This document shows positions 15,861 to 25,002 of a stretch of 64,000 nt of DNA, piece after piece. The stretch is from Qipengyuania_B sp965214525. Its GTDB lineage: Bacteria; Pseudomonadota; Alphaproteobacteria; Sphingomonadales; Sphingomonadaceae. The translations under genes were made by a program, and so were the position numbers. The stretch covers positions 62,001-126,000 of the forward strand of contig OZ243959.1 in NCBI GenBank assembly GCA_965214525.1, in the 5' to 3' direction. Position 1 is the stretch's first letter. Every line of letters begins with the position of its first letter. Under the pieces are notes generated by a model. The model ran no database searches and was not told the DNA's origin. It was given only the letters and a program-made list of their open reading frames with translations.

Positions 15861-18131
15861 GTGATCGTGCTGGGATCGGCATGCCTGCTCGCGACCTGCA
15901 CGATGGTCGCGGCGTTGCAGGATGCGCCGGTTGCCGACCCGGCGGCAGCTGAACAGTCGGACGCAGCGGATCTCGCCGTCCCGGCGCCGCCGCCCAATGC
16001 ATCGCTTCCGGAGATCGAGCCACTGATCACCGAAGAGGAATTCGAAGCGGTCATTCCCGATCTCGACGAGGATGCCGAACTCGAAGGGCCGCTGGAATCG
16101 ATCGAAGCTTTCGAAAGACGGCTGGCGAACGAGGAAGCCGAAGATGCAGCGCCCGCGGACGATTCGGTGCCGCTGGGCGATCCGGCCCTGGCGGATAACG
16201 ATCCGGTCGAGGAGATCGGCGATGCGCCGGTCACCGACGAGGAGCTGATCGCCCCATTGCCCGCGCTGGCCGATTTCGAAGTGCGCGCGGTAGAATTCGC
16301 AGAGGCGGAGGAAGATGCCGCGACCGCCGAGGTGAATTACGCGATCGAGGTGACGGGTCTGGCCAGCGCCGATGCCGAGACCGATACCGACATGCGCGAC
16401 ATGTTCGATGACCTGTCGGCGCTGAACGACGCGGACGGAGAGGCGGCCAACATCGCGATGGTTGCAGCGCGGCTGACGGAAGACAGCAAGCTGCTGGAAC
16501 GCATTCTCGCATCCGAAGGCTGGTACGAGGCGACGATCGAGACCCGCATCGATCGCCCTGAAGTCGAGGGAGAGCCAGAACTCGTCGCCGTGCTCGACGT
16601 GACGCCCGGCACCCGGTTCGCCTTCTCCGACATCCTGATCGAAGCGCCCCCGGTTGAACCGTCAGGCCTGATCCGCGACAATCTGGCGTTGCAGGAAGGC
16701 GAACCGATCATCGCCGCGCGCACCTTGGCGGCGGAAGCCAATGTCGCGGTGCAACTGCCGCAGCAAGGTTATCCGTTCGCCACTATCGGCCGGCGCGATA
16801 TCCTGCTCGATCAGGACACGGGAACCGGGGTCTACACACTGCCCGTCGAACCGGGGCAGCGATCGGTTTTCGGCGGCATCCGCACAACGGGCGACCTCGC
16901 CTTCGATGCCAAGCATGTCGATACGCTCGCCCGGTTCGAGCGGGGAGAGTTGTACGACAGCCGGCTGGTCGACGATCTGCGCCAGGCGCTGGTGGCGACG
17001 GGCCTGTTCAACACCGTGGCGGTGGAGCCTGAGCCCACCGGCGAGGATGCGGGTGGCGGCAACCAGTACGCCACCATCGTCGTGGCCCAGGATGCCGGAC
17101 CGCCTCGGACCATCGCGGGCAGCGCGGGTTACGGCACCGGGCAGGGCTTTCGTGTCGAGGCAAGCTGGCAGCACCGCAACCTGTTTCCGCCCGAGGGCGC
17201 GCTGATCGTCAACGGGGTCGCGGGCACGCGCGAGCAGGGGGCCGGCCTCGCGTTCCGCCGTTCCAACGCAGGGCGGCGCGACCGCGCCTTCCAATTGAGG
17301 CTCGATGCGCTGCGATCGGATTACGACGCCTATGAAGCGTTTACCGGGCAGCTATCTGCCCTCGTCAGCTACGAATCCACCCCGATTTGGCAAAAAACCC
17401 TCACTTACGCTTACGGGATCAGGTTGATCGGGACGAACGAGCAGGATTTCAACTTCGAACTCGGCGATCTGGACCGGCGGACGTTCTTTATTGCCGGGCT
17501 GACCGGACAGCTGGGCCTCGACTTTACCGACAGCCTGCTCGATCCGACACGCGGTTTCAAAGCCAGCGTGCTCGTCGAACCGGAAGGTTCGCTACAGAAC
17601 GGCTTCACCCCGTACACACGGGCACGCATCGACTCCTCCGCCTATTATCCGATCGGGGACAGTTTCGTGGTGGCCGGGCGGGTCGCGTTGGGCACCATCC
17701 AGGGTATCGAGCGGTTCGAGCTCGCCCCATCCCGCAGATATTACGCGGGCGGGGGCGGATCGGTCCGGGGGTTCGGCTTCCAGGAACTCGGCCCGAAGGT
17801 GGCAGTGCCCAACGATAATTTCGACCCCGACGATCCCGACGAGACCGACGATGAATTCCTTATCCGCCCGATCGGTGGCCGCAGCCTTACCGAAGCCGCG
17901 CTGGAATTGCGTTATCGATTCGGCAATTTCGGTGTCGTCGGTTTCGTCGATGCAGGGCAGGTGTACGAACAATCGCTTCCGCAATTCGACGATATCCGCT
18001 TCGGCGTGGGGCTTGGCGGGCGTTATTATACCAATTTTGGCCCGTTGCGGCTGGACGTCGCGGTTCCGCTCGACAAGCGTCCCGGCGAAAGTAGCATCAG
18101 CGTGTATGTCTCGATAGGACAGGCGTTCTGA
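15861..18131 (+). CDS. tamA: TamA, outer-membrane BamA-family translocation subunit
   Basis: A 756-residue BamA/Omp85-family protein. A very acidic stretch (about 20-175) precedes POTRA-like repeats (about 180-400), and the C-terminal half is a 16-strand surface-antigen barrel with VRGFGFQELGP near 635, the conserved lid-lock VRGF/Y motif. With TamB, TamA builds or transports outer-membrane proteins and lipids. The only canonical start is GTG 15861, but this gives a signal peptide with no basic n-region. The in-frame codons just upstream read RRCWRRYA, an ideal n-region, and the frame stays open back to a TAG at 15777. A non-canonical start such as CTG 15810 is therefore possible. The stop overlaps the tamB start (TGATG). 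Confidence 0.88.
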   Translation: MIVLGSACLLATCTMVAALQDAPVADPAAAEQSDAADLAVPAPPPNASLPEIEPLITEEEFEAVIPDLDEDAELEGPLESIEAFERRLANEEAEDAAPADDSVPLGDPALADNDPVEEIGDAPVTDEELIAPLPALADFEVRAVEFAEAEEDAATAEVNYAIEVTGLASADAETDTDMRDMFDDLSALNDADGEAANIAMVAARLTEDSKLLERILASEGWYEATIETRIDRPEVEGEPELVAVLDVTPGTRFAFSDILIEAPPVEPSGLIRDNLALQEGEPIIAARTLAAEANVAVQLPQQGYPFATIGRRDILLDQDTGTGVYTLPVEPGQRSVFGGIRTTGDLAFDAKHVDTLARFERGELYDSRLVDDLRQALVATGLFNTVAVEPEPTGEDAGGGNQYATIVVAQDAGPPRTIAGSAGYGTGQGFRVEASWQHRNLFPPEGALIVNGVAGTREQGAGLAFRRSNAGRRDRAFQLRLDALRSDYDAYEAFTGQLSALVSYESTPIWQKTLTYAYGIRLIGTNEQDFNFELGDLDRRTFFIAGLTGQLGLDFTDSLLDPTRGFKASVLVEPEGSLQNGFTPYTRARIDSSAYYPIGDSFVVAGRVALGTIQGIERFELAPSRRYYAGGGGSVRGFGFQELGPKVAVPNDNFDPDDPDETDDEFLIRPIGGRSLTEAALELRYRFGNFGVVGFVDAGQVYEQSLPQFDDIRFGVGLGGRYYTNFGPLRLDVAVPLDKRPGESSISVYVSIGQAF

Positions 18132-21100
18132 TGAACGATGCGCCAACCACCGACATGGCAGAGCACGAAGCGCCGCGGGAGAGTGCAGCGCGCAACTGGC
18201 CGCTGACAATCGGCAAGTGGCTTGCGATCGTGGTTAGCGCCCTCATCGCCCTGATCGCGTTGGCCCTGTTCCTGCTGAACACGGGGCCGGGCCGTCGGTT
18301 CATCGCCGATCAGATCGCTGCGCTGGAATTCGAAAACGGGATGCAGATCGATATCGGTCGCATCGAAGGCTCTATCTACAGTGCGATGACGCTGCACGAT
18401 GTCAGCGTGTCCGATCCCAAGGGAGAGTTCGTCACCTCTCCCGCGATCCAACTGGATTGGCGACCGTTCGCCTATCTCGATAATGTGGTAGATATCCGCT
18501 TGCTGACCGCCGGGACCATCACCTTGCTGCGGTTGCCCGAGTTCAACGAAACGCCGCCCAGCGATGATCCGCTGCTGCCCGATCTCGATATCGATGTGGA
18601 CCGGCTGGCCATCGACCGGTTCGTGGTGGAAGCACCCGTCAGCGGCACGCGCCGGATCGCGTCGCTGGCGGGGGAGGTGCATATTGCAGACCGCCGGGCG
18701 CAGGCGCGTTTGGAAGGCGCGACGCTTGCTGCGGCGGGCAATCCTGGTGGCGACCGGATCGCGTTGCGGCTGGACGCGGTACCCGAGGAGAACCGGCTGG
18801 GACTGAACCTGTTCGTCAACGCGCCGAGCGACGGGGTCATCAATGCGTTCGCCGGATTGGACCAGGAATTGCGCGTGCGACTCGCGGGCGAAGGCGACTG
18901 GGCGAACTGGAACGGCCGGCTGCAGGCGATGGTTGGCGGGGCGAACTTCGCCGATCTCGATCTGGGCGCGCGCAACGGCACGGTGAGCGTCAAGGGGCAG
19001 ACCCGCATCGCCCGCCTGTTCGAAGGGGTCACCGCGCAATTGCTTGGCCCGGTCACCGATCTCGATCTGGTGGCTTCGCTGGAGGAGCGCGTCGCTGATC
19101 TGTCGGGCACCGTCACCAGCGACGCGTTGCGGCTGAACGCCAACGGCGCGATCGATCTGTCGGATAATACGTTCGGCGATCTGCGCGTGGCGTTCGTCTT
19201 GCTGCGGCCCTCGGCGCTGACCGAAAACCTGCGTGGCAGCGGCCTGCGCGGACAGATCGTGCTGGATGGCGCATTCGGGACGCCGGACGTTGCCTACACA
19301 CTCAACGCGAACCGGCTGCTCGTAAATGATATCGGGCTGCAGGATCTGCGCGCCGAAGGAGCGGCGCAAGTGCGCGCGGATCAGATCCTCGTCCCGGTCG
19401 ACGCGCGCGTTCGGCGGATCGTCGGTCTCGATACGGTGGCCGGGGGAACTCTCACCAACGTCCGGTTGAACGGGGATCTCGCGATAGCTGGCACCCGCAT
19501 CCTGTCGGACAATATCCGGCTGCGCTCCGACCGGATCGATGCCGGGCTGATCGTGGTGGCGGATACGTCGACCGGCCTCTACACCGGAGCGGTCGATGGG
19601 CGGATCGACAATTACCGCATCGAGAGCGTCGGCATCTTCAATATCGAGACCGACGTCGATCTCGAGACGGTCGCTGGCGGAGGCTTCGCGCTCGATGGCC
19701 GGGTGCGGGCGCGCTCCACCAGCCTTGCGAACGAAAGCGTGCGCGATTTTCTGGGTGGCAACGCGGTCGCCGCGGCTGATATCCGGTACGGCACCGATGG
19801 CACGGTGCGCTTTACCAATCTGTCGCTGAATGCGCCGGCGGCCCGCATTACCGGAGGCAGCGGTTCCTACGCCCCGAACGGGCAACTCACCCTCAACGCC
19901 GATGGAGTGACCGACGCTTACGGACGCGTTGGCGTACGCGTTGCCGGCACGATCTCCAATCCGAGGGCGTTCGTCACCGCTGAACGCCCGAACCTTGGCA
20001 TCGGCCTTGCCAATCTGGAGGCGGAGATCACCGGCGCGGCCAACGGCTACCGCCTCAACGCGACGGGCGACACCGATTACGGTGCCCTGAGGGCCGACGT
20101 GGTGCTCGGCACCGGCCCGCAACTGACGCTCGACATCAACAACGCGAACCTGGGCGGGATCGATTTCGCCGGATCGCTGCGGCAGACCGCCCCCGGACCG
20201 TTCGCCGGACGATTGACCGCCGATGGTCAGGGCCTGAGCGGCGTCGTGCGGCTGGACGGGCGGGGACAGTATCAGGAAGCGCTGGTCAATCTGCGCGCGC
20301 GCGACACCGTGCTGCCCGGGCCGCTGGACGTTCGTATCGAAGCAGGCCGTGTCGATGCCCGCGTGATACTCTACGATCAGCCCTATGTCGTGGCCGACGT
20401 GGCGCTCAACCGGGCACGGTACGGCAGTCTGGATATCAACGCCGCACGCGCCAAGGTGGATTACCGTGGCGGACGCGGCAGTGCCCGCGTGCTGGCCGAG
20501 GGGGATAGCGGCATCCCCTTCCGCATCGCAGCCAACGCCGATCTGCAACCCGATCTGTGGCGCCTGGCGCTCAATGGCCGCGCGCGCGGCGTCGCGTTCC
20601 GCACGGCAGGTCCGGCGCGCATCGTGCCCGGCGATGGCAGCTACCGCCTGCTGCCCAGCCGCATCAGCATCGGCGATGGCAGCGTGCGATTGGCGGGAAC
20701 TTACGGCGACGGCTTGCGCATACAAAGCCGCCTCGACGCGCTCGATCTCGAACTGGTGAACGCGTTTGTTCCCGGCCTCGGGCTGGATGGCACGGCCACC
20801 GGCAGCCTCGACTTCTCGCAGCCGACATCGGCCAGCTTCCCCCGCGCCGATGCCCGCCTGCGCATCGACGATTTCAGCCGCACGACGGCCGCACTGGTTA
20901 GCCAGCCGGTCGACATCAATTTCGTCGGCAAGCTGCTGCCCGATGGCGGGGAAGCGCGGGCTGTGCTGCGCCGCCGGGGCAGCGTGATCGGGCGCATGGT
21001 CGCATCGCTGCGACCGCTGCCGCCCGGAGCAGGGCCGTGGACCGAGCGCCTGCTATCGGCGCCGCTGGCGGGCGGAATTCGCTATAACGGGCCGGCTGCG

Positions 21101-22369
21101 ACGCTGTTCTCATTCTCCGGCATTTCAGATCAGCGGCTCTCCGGACCCATCGGCGTGGCAGCAGACTTTTCCGGGCGCGTGCAGAACCCGCAACTCAGCG
21201 GCATCGTGCGCGCGAACAAGCTGGTCTACGAGAACCTAATCTACGGAACGCGCCTTTCCGACATGGCGCTGCAGGGCAGGTTCGAAGGCGACCAACTGAC
21301 GATCGAGCGGTTGGAAGCGGTTGCCGGTGAAGGAACGGTCAGCGCGCAGGGTTCGCTTAGCCTGTCGTCCGCGCGCGGTTATCCGATGGACCTGGCCATC
21401 GCGCTCGACAATGCGCGCCTTGCCCGCAGCGAAATGATCGAAACGCGCGCCGATGGCCGGCTGCGCCTGACCAAGGTCGCCGGCGAGGACGCGCTGCTTG
21501 CCGGCAATCTGGTGCTGCCCGAGACCCGCTACGAGATCATCCGCCAAGGTGCTGCCGAGATACCCGAACTGACCGGCGTGCGCTTCAAGCCGCCCAAGGG
21601 CCCCGCGCGCATTACCGGCGACGAGCCGGCCGAACCGACCGAAGGCCTGTTGGCGCAGGTGCGGCTGGCGATCGATCTGACGGCGCGCGACGAATTGTAT
21701 GTGTCCGGCATGGGGCTGGAATCCGAATGGGGCGCCAACCTGCAATTGCGTGGAACGAATGCCGATCCGCAATTGGTGGGGCAGGTTGAGCTTATCCGGG
21801 GGACACTGGGTTTCGCCGGGCGGTCGTTTGAGCTGGTGGAAGGCCTGATCGACTTCAATGGCGGGCCCGAAATCAATCCGCGCCTCGACCTGTCCGCCAC
21901 CGAAACCATCGAAGAGGTTCTGGTGCGCGTCAATATCACCGGGCGGGCGTTCGATCCGCAGATCGCCTTCACCAGCACGCCCGGCCTGCCCCAGGACGAG
22001 ATCGTCAGCCGGATCTTGTTCGGCAGCTCGATCGGCAATCTGTCGGCGATCCAGGCCGTGCAGTTGGCATCCTCGCTCAACAGCCTGAGCGGTTCGGGGG
22101 GCGGTCTCAATCCGCTGGGCAAGCTGCGCTCGGCCACGGGCATCGACCGGCTGCGCATCCTTGGATCGGACGAGGCGAGCGGCCGGGGGACGGCGTTGGC
22201 GGCCGGCCAGTACATCACCGATGACATCTACGTCGAATTCATTACCGATGCGAAAGGCTTCACCGCCACCCAGCTGGAGATCGCGCTGACGCCGGCGCTG
22301 TCGATCCTGACGCAGGCTGGCGGTTCGGGACAGACCAACCTCAACCTGCGCTATCGCAAGAACTACTGA
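18131..22369 (+). CDS. tamB: TamB, inner-membrane-anchored translocation subunit (DUF490)
   Basis: A 1412-residue protein with a single N-terminal membrane anchor (about residues 17-50). A very long repetitive beta-helical body follows, rich in Asp, Gly, Arg and Asn, and the C-terminal DUF490/TamB domain ends in LNLRYRKNY, typical of the family. TamB spans the periplasm as a hydrophobic groove and works with TamA in envelope assembly and phospholipid transport. Translation is coupled to tamA by a one-base TGATG overlap, and to the small downstream lipoprotein gene in the same way. A long antisense open frame across this gene is only a result of its high GC content. Confidence 0.93.
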   Translation: MNDAPTTDMAEHEAPRESAARNWPLTIGKWLAIVVSALIALIALALFLLNTGPGRRFIADQIAALEFENGMQIDIGRIEGSIYSAMTLHDVSVSDPKGEFVTSPAIQLDWRPFAYLDNVVDIRLLTAGTITLLRLPEFNETPPSDDPLLPDLDIDVDRLAIDRFVVEAPVSGTRRIASLAGEVHIADRRAQARLEGATLAAAGNPGGDRIALRLDAVPEENRLGLNLFVNAPSDGVINAFAGLDQELRVRLAGEGDWANWNGRLQAMVGGANFADLDLGARNGTVSVKGQTRIARLFEGVTAQLLGPVTDLDLVASLEERVADLSGTVTSDALRLNANGAIDLSDNTFGDLRVAFVLLRPSALTENLRGSGLRGQIVLDGAFGTPDVAYTLNANRLLVNDIGLQDLRAEGAAQVRADQILVPVDARVRRIVGLDTVAGGTLTNVRLNGDLAIAGTRILSDNIRLRSDRIDAGLIVVADTSTGLYTGAVDGRIDNYRIESVGIFNIETDVDLETVAGGGFALDGRVRARSTSLANESVRDFLGGNAVAAADIRYGTDGTVRFTNLSLNAPAARITGGSGSYAPNGQLTLNADGVTDAYGRVGVRVAGTISNPRAFVTAERPNLGIGLANLEAEITGAANGYRLNATGDTDYGALRADVVLGTGPQLTLDINNANLGGIDFAGSLRQTAPGPFAGRLTADGQGLSGVVRLDGRGQYQEALVNLRARDTVLPGPLDVRIEAGRVDARVILYDQPYVVADVALNRARYGSLDINAARAKVDYRGGRGSARVLAEGDSGIPFRIAANADLQPDLWRLALNGRARGVAFRTAGPARIVPGDGSYRLLPSRISIGDGSVRLAGTYGDGLRIQSRLDALDLELVNAFVPGLGLDGTATGSLDFSQPTSASFPRADARLRIDDFSRTTAALVSQPVDINFVGKLLPDGGEARAVLRRRGSVIGRMVASLRPLPPGAGPWTERLLSAPLAGGIRYNGPAATLFSFSGISDQRLSGPIGVAADFSGRVQNPQLSGIVRANKLVYENLIYGTRLSDMALQGRFEGDQLTIERLEAVAGEGTVSAQGSLSLSSARGYPMDLAIALDNARLARSEMIETRADGRLRLTKVAGEDALLAGNLVLPETRYEIIRQGAAEIPELTGVRFKPPKGPARITGDEPAEPTEGLLAQVRLAIDLTARDELYVSGMGLESEWGANLQLRGTNADPQLVGQVELIRGTLGFAGRSFELVEGLIDFNGGPEINPRLDLSATETIEEVLVRVNITGRAFDPQIAFTSTPGLPQDEIVSRILFGSSIGNLSAIQAVQLASSLNSLSGSGGGLNPLGKLRSATGIDRLRILGSDEASGRGTALAAGQYITDDIYVEFITDAKGFTATQLEIALTPALSILTQAGGSGQTNLNLRYRKNY

Positions 22370-22548
22370 TGCGTTTGGCGGCGTTCGTCGCGCTGGCTTG
22401 TCTGGCGGCATGCCGGGAAGAGCCGACCTTCGAAGAGCGTTACGAAGCGGCGGGAAAGCGCATCAATACCAAGGCCGCGGAGATGGACCGCGAACTTGCC
22501 GATCGTCCCAACGGACCGATCGAGGAAACGGCGCCCGAGGAGCCCTGA
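22369..22548 (+). CDS. Small lipoprotein after tamB
   Basis: This 59-residue gene starts at ATG 22369, overlapping the tamB stop as TGATG, and ends at TGA 22546-22548. The product has a short hydrophobic signal and a lipobox LAAC (Cys15), followed by a charged, helix-prone segment rich in Glu, Arg and Lys. I recognise no family. The tight coupling suggests a third component or accessory of the Tam machinery, or simply a hitchhiking lipoprotein. The stop lies only four bases before the end of the convergent oxidoreductase gene. Confidence 0.75.
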   Translation: MRLAAFVALACLAACREEPTFEERYEAAGKRINTKAAEMDRELADRPNGPIEETAPEEP

Positions 22549-22552
22549 TCCT

Positions 22553-24844
22553 CTACCCTCGTTCGATACGCACCGGTATCCCCTTGCTGGCCGGGGTCTT
22601 GGACAGCTTGTCGTGATACCACAGCGGAACGAGCGGGTTCAGTTCCGGAAAATACCCTGCCAGCGTACCCGGTGGCAATTGGTATGGCACCACGCTCAAC
22701 CCGGTAACTGAGCGGCGTTCGTCATCCTCGCCATCGCTATCGGTGGCCAGCGTCACCTGGGCACCCTCGGTCAGACCGGCCGCCATCATGTCACCGGGCC
22801 CCATCAGCACGATCATGCGGTTGCCCGACAATCCGCGCAACCGGTCGTCATGGCCGTAGATCGTGGTGTTGAACTGATCGTTGGAGCGCAGCGTGACCAA
22901 GTGATAGCGGTCTTTCGCCTGCCCAATCCCGCAGGCATTGAGCACTGTGGGATCGGTGAATTGCGCCTTCCCGCTATCGGTCTTCCAGACCCGGTTATGC
23001 GCCGCGTTGCCGCGGTAAAAGCCGCCGGGCTGGTTCATTCGCGCGCTCATGTCGTGGAACTGGTCGGGATAGGTCCTGGCGATGCAATCGCGGATACGAC
23101 CGTAATCATCTCGCCACGCGCTCCAGTCGAGCTTGGGATAGCGGCCCTGCAGGGTCGCCCGTGCCAGATCGCAGATGATCGCCGTCTCGCTTTTGAGATG
23201 CGGGCTGGCAGGAGTGCGCCGCCCCTTGGATCCGTGGATATGGCTAAAGCTGTCCTCGATGCTGACCCATTGATTGCCGCTGCGCTGCATGTCCTCTTCG
23301 GCGCGTACCAGGCAGGGCAGGATCCAGGCGGATTTGCCGGGCATGCAGTGCGTCTTGTTGAGCTTGGTAGCGACGTGGACCGTCAATTCCATGTCCATCC
23401 AGGCAGGATGAACCTTGTCGTGTTCGGGCACGGCCATCGCCAGATTGCCACCCAGTCCGATGAAGCCCTTGTTCGATCCGTCGAGCAATGCCTCCACGAA
23501 CTCGACGGTGGTGTGCCCGTCCTCCTCTGGCGTCTCCAGATTGAACAATTCGCGATACTTGTCGACCGGAGCGAGCTTCACCTTTTCGGTGATGCCCACG
23601 GTGCGCTGGCCCTGCACGTTGGAGTGGCCGCGCACCGGGGAACAGCCCGCGCCTTGCCGCCCGATATTGCCGCGCAGCAGCAGCAGGTTGACCAGCAGGC
23701 CGATGGCCTGTGAGCCGTGAACATGCTGGGTGACCCCCATACCGTAAATGCCGATGACGTTGCTGGCGTTGGCATAGATGTCGCCCGCCCGTTCCATCTG
23801 CGCCTGTGTTACCCCGGAATTGTACTCCAAATCGTCCCATGAGGTGGCGTCGAGCTTAGCGAGGAAAGCGTCCAGCCCATCGGTATGCTGTTCGATGAAC
23901 GCGGTGTCGAGCACCGGCGTTTCGCCCGCATCGCGAGCCGCCCGGTCGCGCGCAACGACGTGCTTTGCCACTCCCATCAGCGCCGCTATGTCGCCCCCAG
24001 GACGGACTTGCAGGTACAGGCTGTGCATCTTCGTCGGCTTGCCCACCGTCATCTGCACCGGGTTTTGCGGATCGGTAAACTCCTCCAGCCCCTTTTCGCG
24101 CAAGGGGTTGAAGACAACGATCTTGCAGCCGCGCTTCACCGCGGCTTTCAGGGGATGCAGGATGCGCGGCGAATTGGTGCCCGGGTTCTGGCCGAGATAA
24201 AAGATCGCATCGCAATGCTTCAGGTCTTCCTCGACACAGGTGCCAACCGGCGACCCGATGACCTTCTTGAGCCCGACCGAGGTCGTCTCGTGGCACATGT
24301 TGGAACTATCGGGCAGGTTGTTGTGGCCATAGGCCCGTGCAAAGATGGCGTAGAGGTAGGATGGCTCGAGCGCCGCCTTGCCGCTGGCATAGAAGGTCAC
24401 CGCCTTGGGATCGAGGGCGCGCAACTTCGCGCCGATCGCGCCGAACGCGGCATCCCATTCGACCGCTTCATACCGATCGGTTTCGCCATTGTAGCGTAGC
24501 GGATGGGTCAACCGCCCCTGCTTCTCGAGCGCGTAACCGGACCACTGCCGCAGTTCACTGACCGTATGGCGGGCCAGGAAATCAGGCGTGCACCGGTCTG
24601 TGGTCAAGTCCCACAAGGTGGCCTTGGCACCGTTCTCGCAGAACTCGAACGTATGTGGCTGCGCGGGTTTGATCCACGCGCAACTGGAGCACATGTATCC
24701 CCCCGGCTTGTTCTGTTCCTGCAAGGTCTGCAGCGCGCCCGGCCCCGCGCGCGACGCTAGTTCAATCTTGGTGATCCCCTCGACCGAACCCCATCCTCCG
24801 GCCGAGCCGTCATATCTCTTGGGGTTGGGCGGATCGTCCGACAT
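22553..24844 (-). CDS. FdhF/YdeP-family molybdopterin oxidoreductase
   Basis: Start ATG 24844 follows AAGGAAA; the 763-residue product belongs to the FdhF/YdeP group of the DMSO-reductase superfamily. The N-terminus has CSSC at 52-55 and another Cys at 69 in FCENGAKA, which fits an iron-sulfur cluster. Bis-MGD binding segments follow (YLGQNPGTNSPRILH, and GNIGRQGAGCSPVRGHSNVQG), with the C-terminal MopB barrel carrying RSNDQFNTTIYG. The protein is probably cytoplasmic. YdeP is linked to acid resistance in E. coli, but the real substrate of this family is not known. It is a single gene, divergent from the sucrose-phosphate synthase gene, and I see no fdhD or electron-partner gene nearby. Confidence 0.9.
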   Translation of the reverse strand: MSDDPPNPKRYDGSAGGWGSVEGITKIELASRAGPGALQTLQEQNKPGGYMCSSCAWIKPAQPHTFEFCENGAKATLWDLTTDRCTPDFLARHTVSELRQWSGYALEKQGRLTHPLRYNGETDRYEAVEWDAAFGAIGAKLRALDPKAVTFYASGKAALEPSYLYAIFARAYGHNNLPDSSNMCHETTSVGLKKVIGSPVGTCVEEDLKHCDAIFYLGQNPGTNSPRILHPLKAAVKRGCKIVVFNPLREKGLEEFTDPQNPVQMTVGKPTKMHSLYLQVRPGGDIAALMGVAKHVVARDRAARDAGETPVLDTAFIEQHTDGLDAFLAKLDATSWDDLEYNSGVTQAQMERAGDIYANASNVIGIYGMGVTQHVHGSQAIGLLVNLLLLRGNIGRQGAGCSPVRGHSNVQGQRTVGITEKVKLAPVDKYRELFNLETPEEDGHTTVEFVEALLDGSNKGFIGLGGNLAMAVPEHDKVHPAWMDMELTVHVATKLNKTHCMPGKSAWILPCLVRAEEDMQRSGNQWVSIEDSFSHIHGSKGRRTPASPHLKSETAIICDLARATLQGRYPKLDWSAWRDDYGRIRDCIARTYPDQFHDMSARMNQPGGFYRGNAAHNRVWKTDSGKAQFTDPTVLNACGIGQAKDRYHLVTLRSNDQFNTTIYGHDDRLRGLSGNRMIVLMGPGDMMAAGLTEGAQVTLATDSDGEDDERRSVTGLSVVPYQLPPGTLAGYFPELNPLVPLWYHDKLSKTPASKGIPVRIERG

Positions 24845-25002
24845 CGCGTTTCCTTTTCGTTGGCTGAGCCGAACCGCGGCAATGCGCGAATTCAGCAATG
24901 CCAGCAAGGTTTAGCTTGCTATTTGATGAACAAACATATGTTGATTTGGTTGCGGGCCCGAAGCTGTGGCGTTGGGTTCGCGTGGCAATAGGAGAACCAG
25001 GT

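Noticed and set aside
18026..20725. Very long open frame antisense to tamB
   Set aside because: It lies wholly within a well-supported tamB gene, has no family similarity, and is explained by high GC in the third codon positions.
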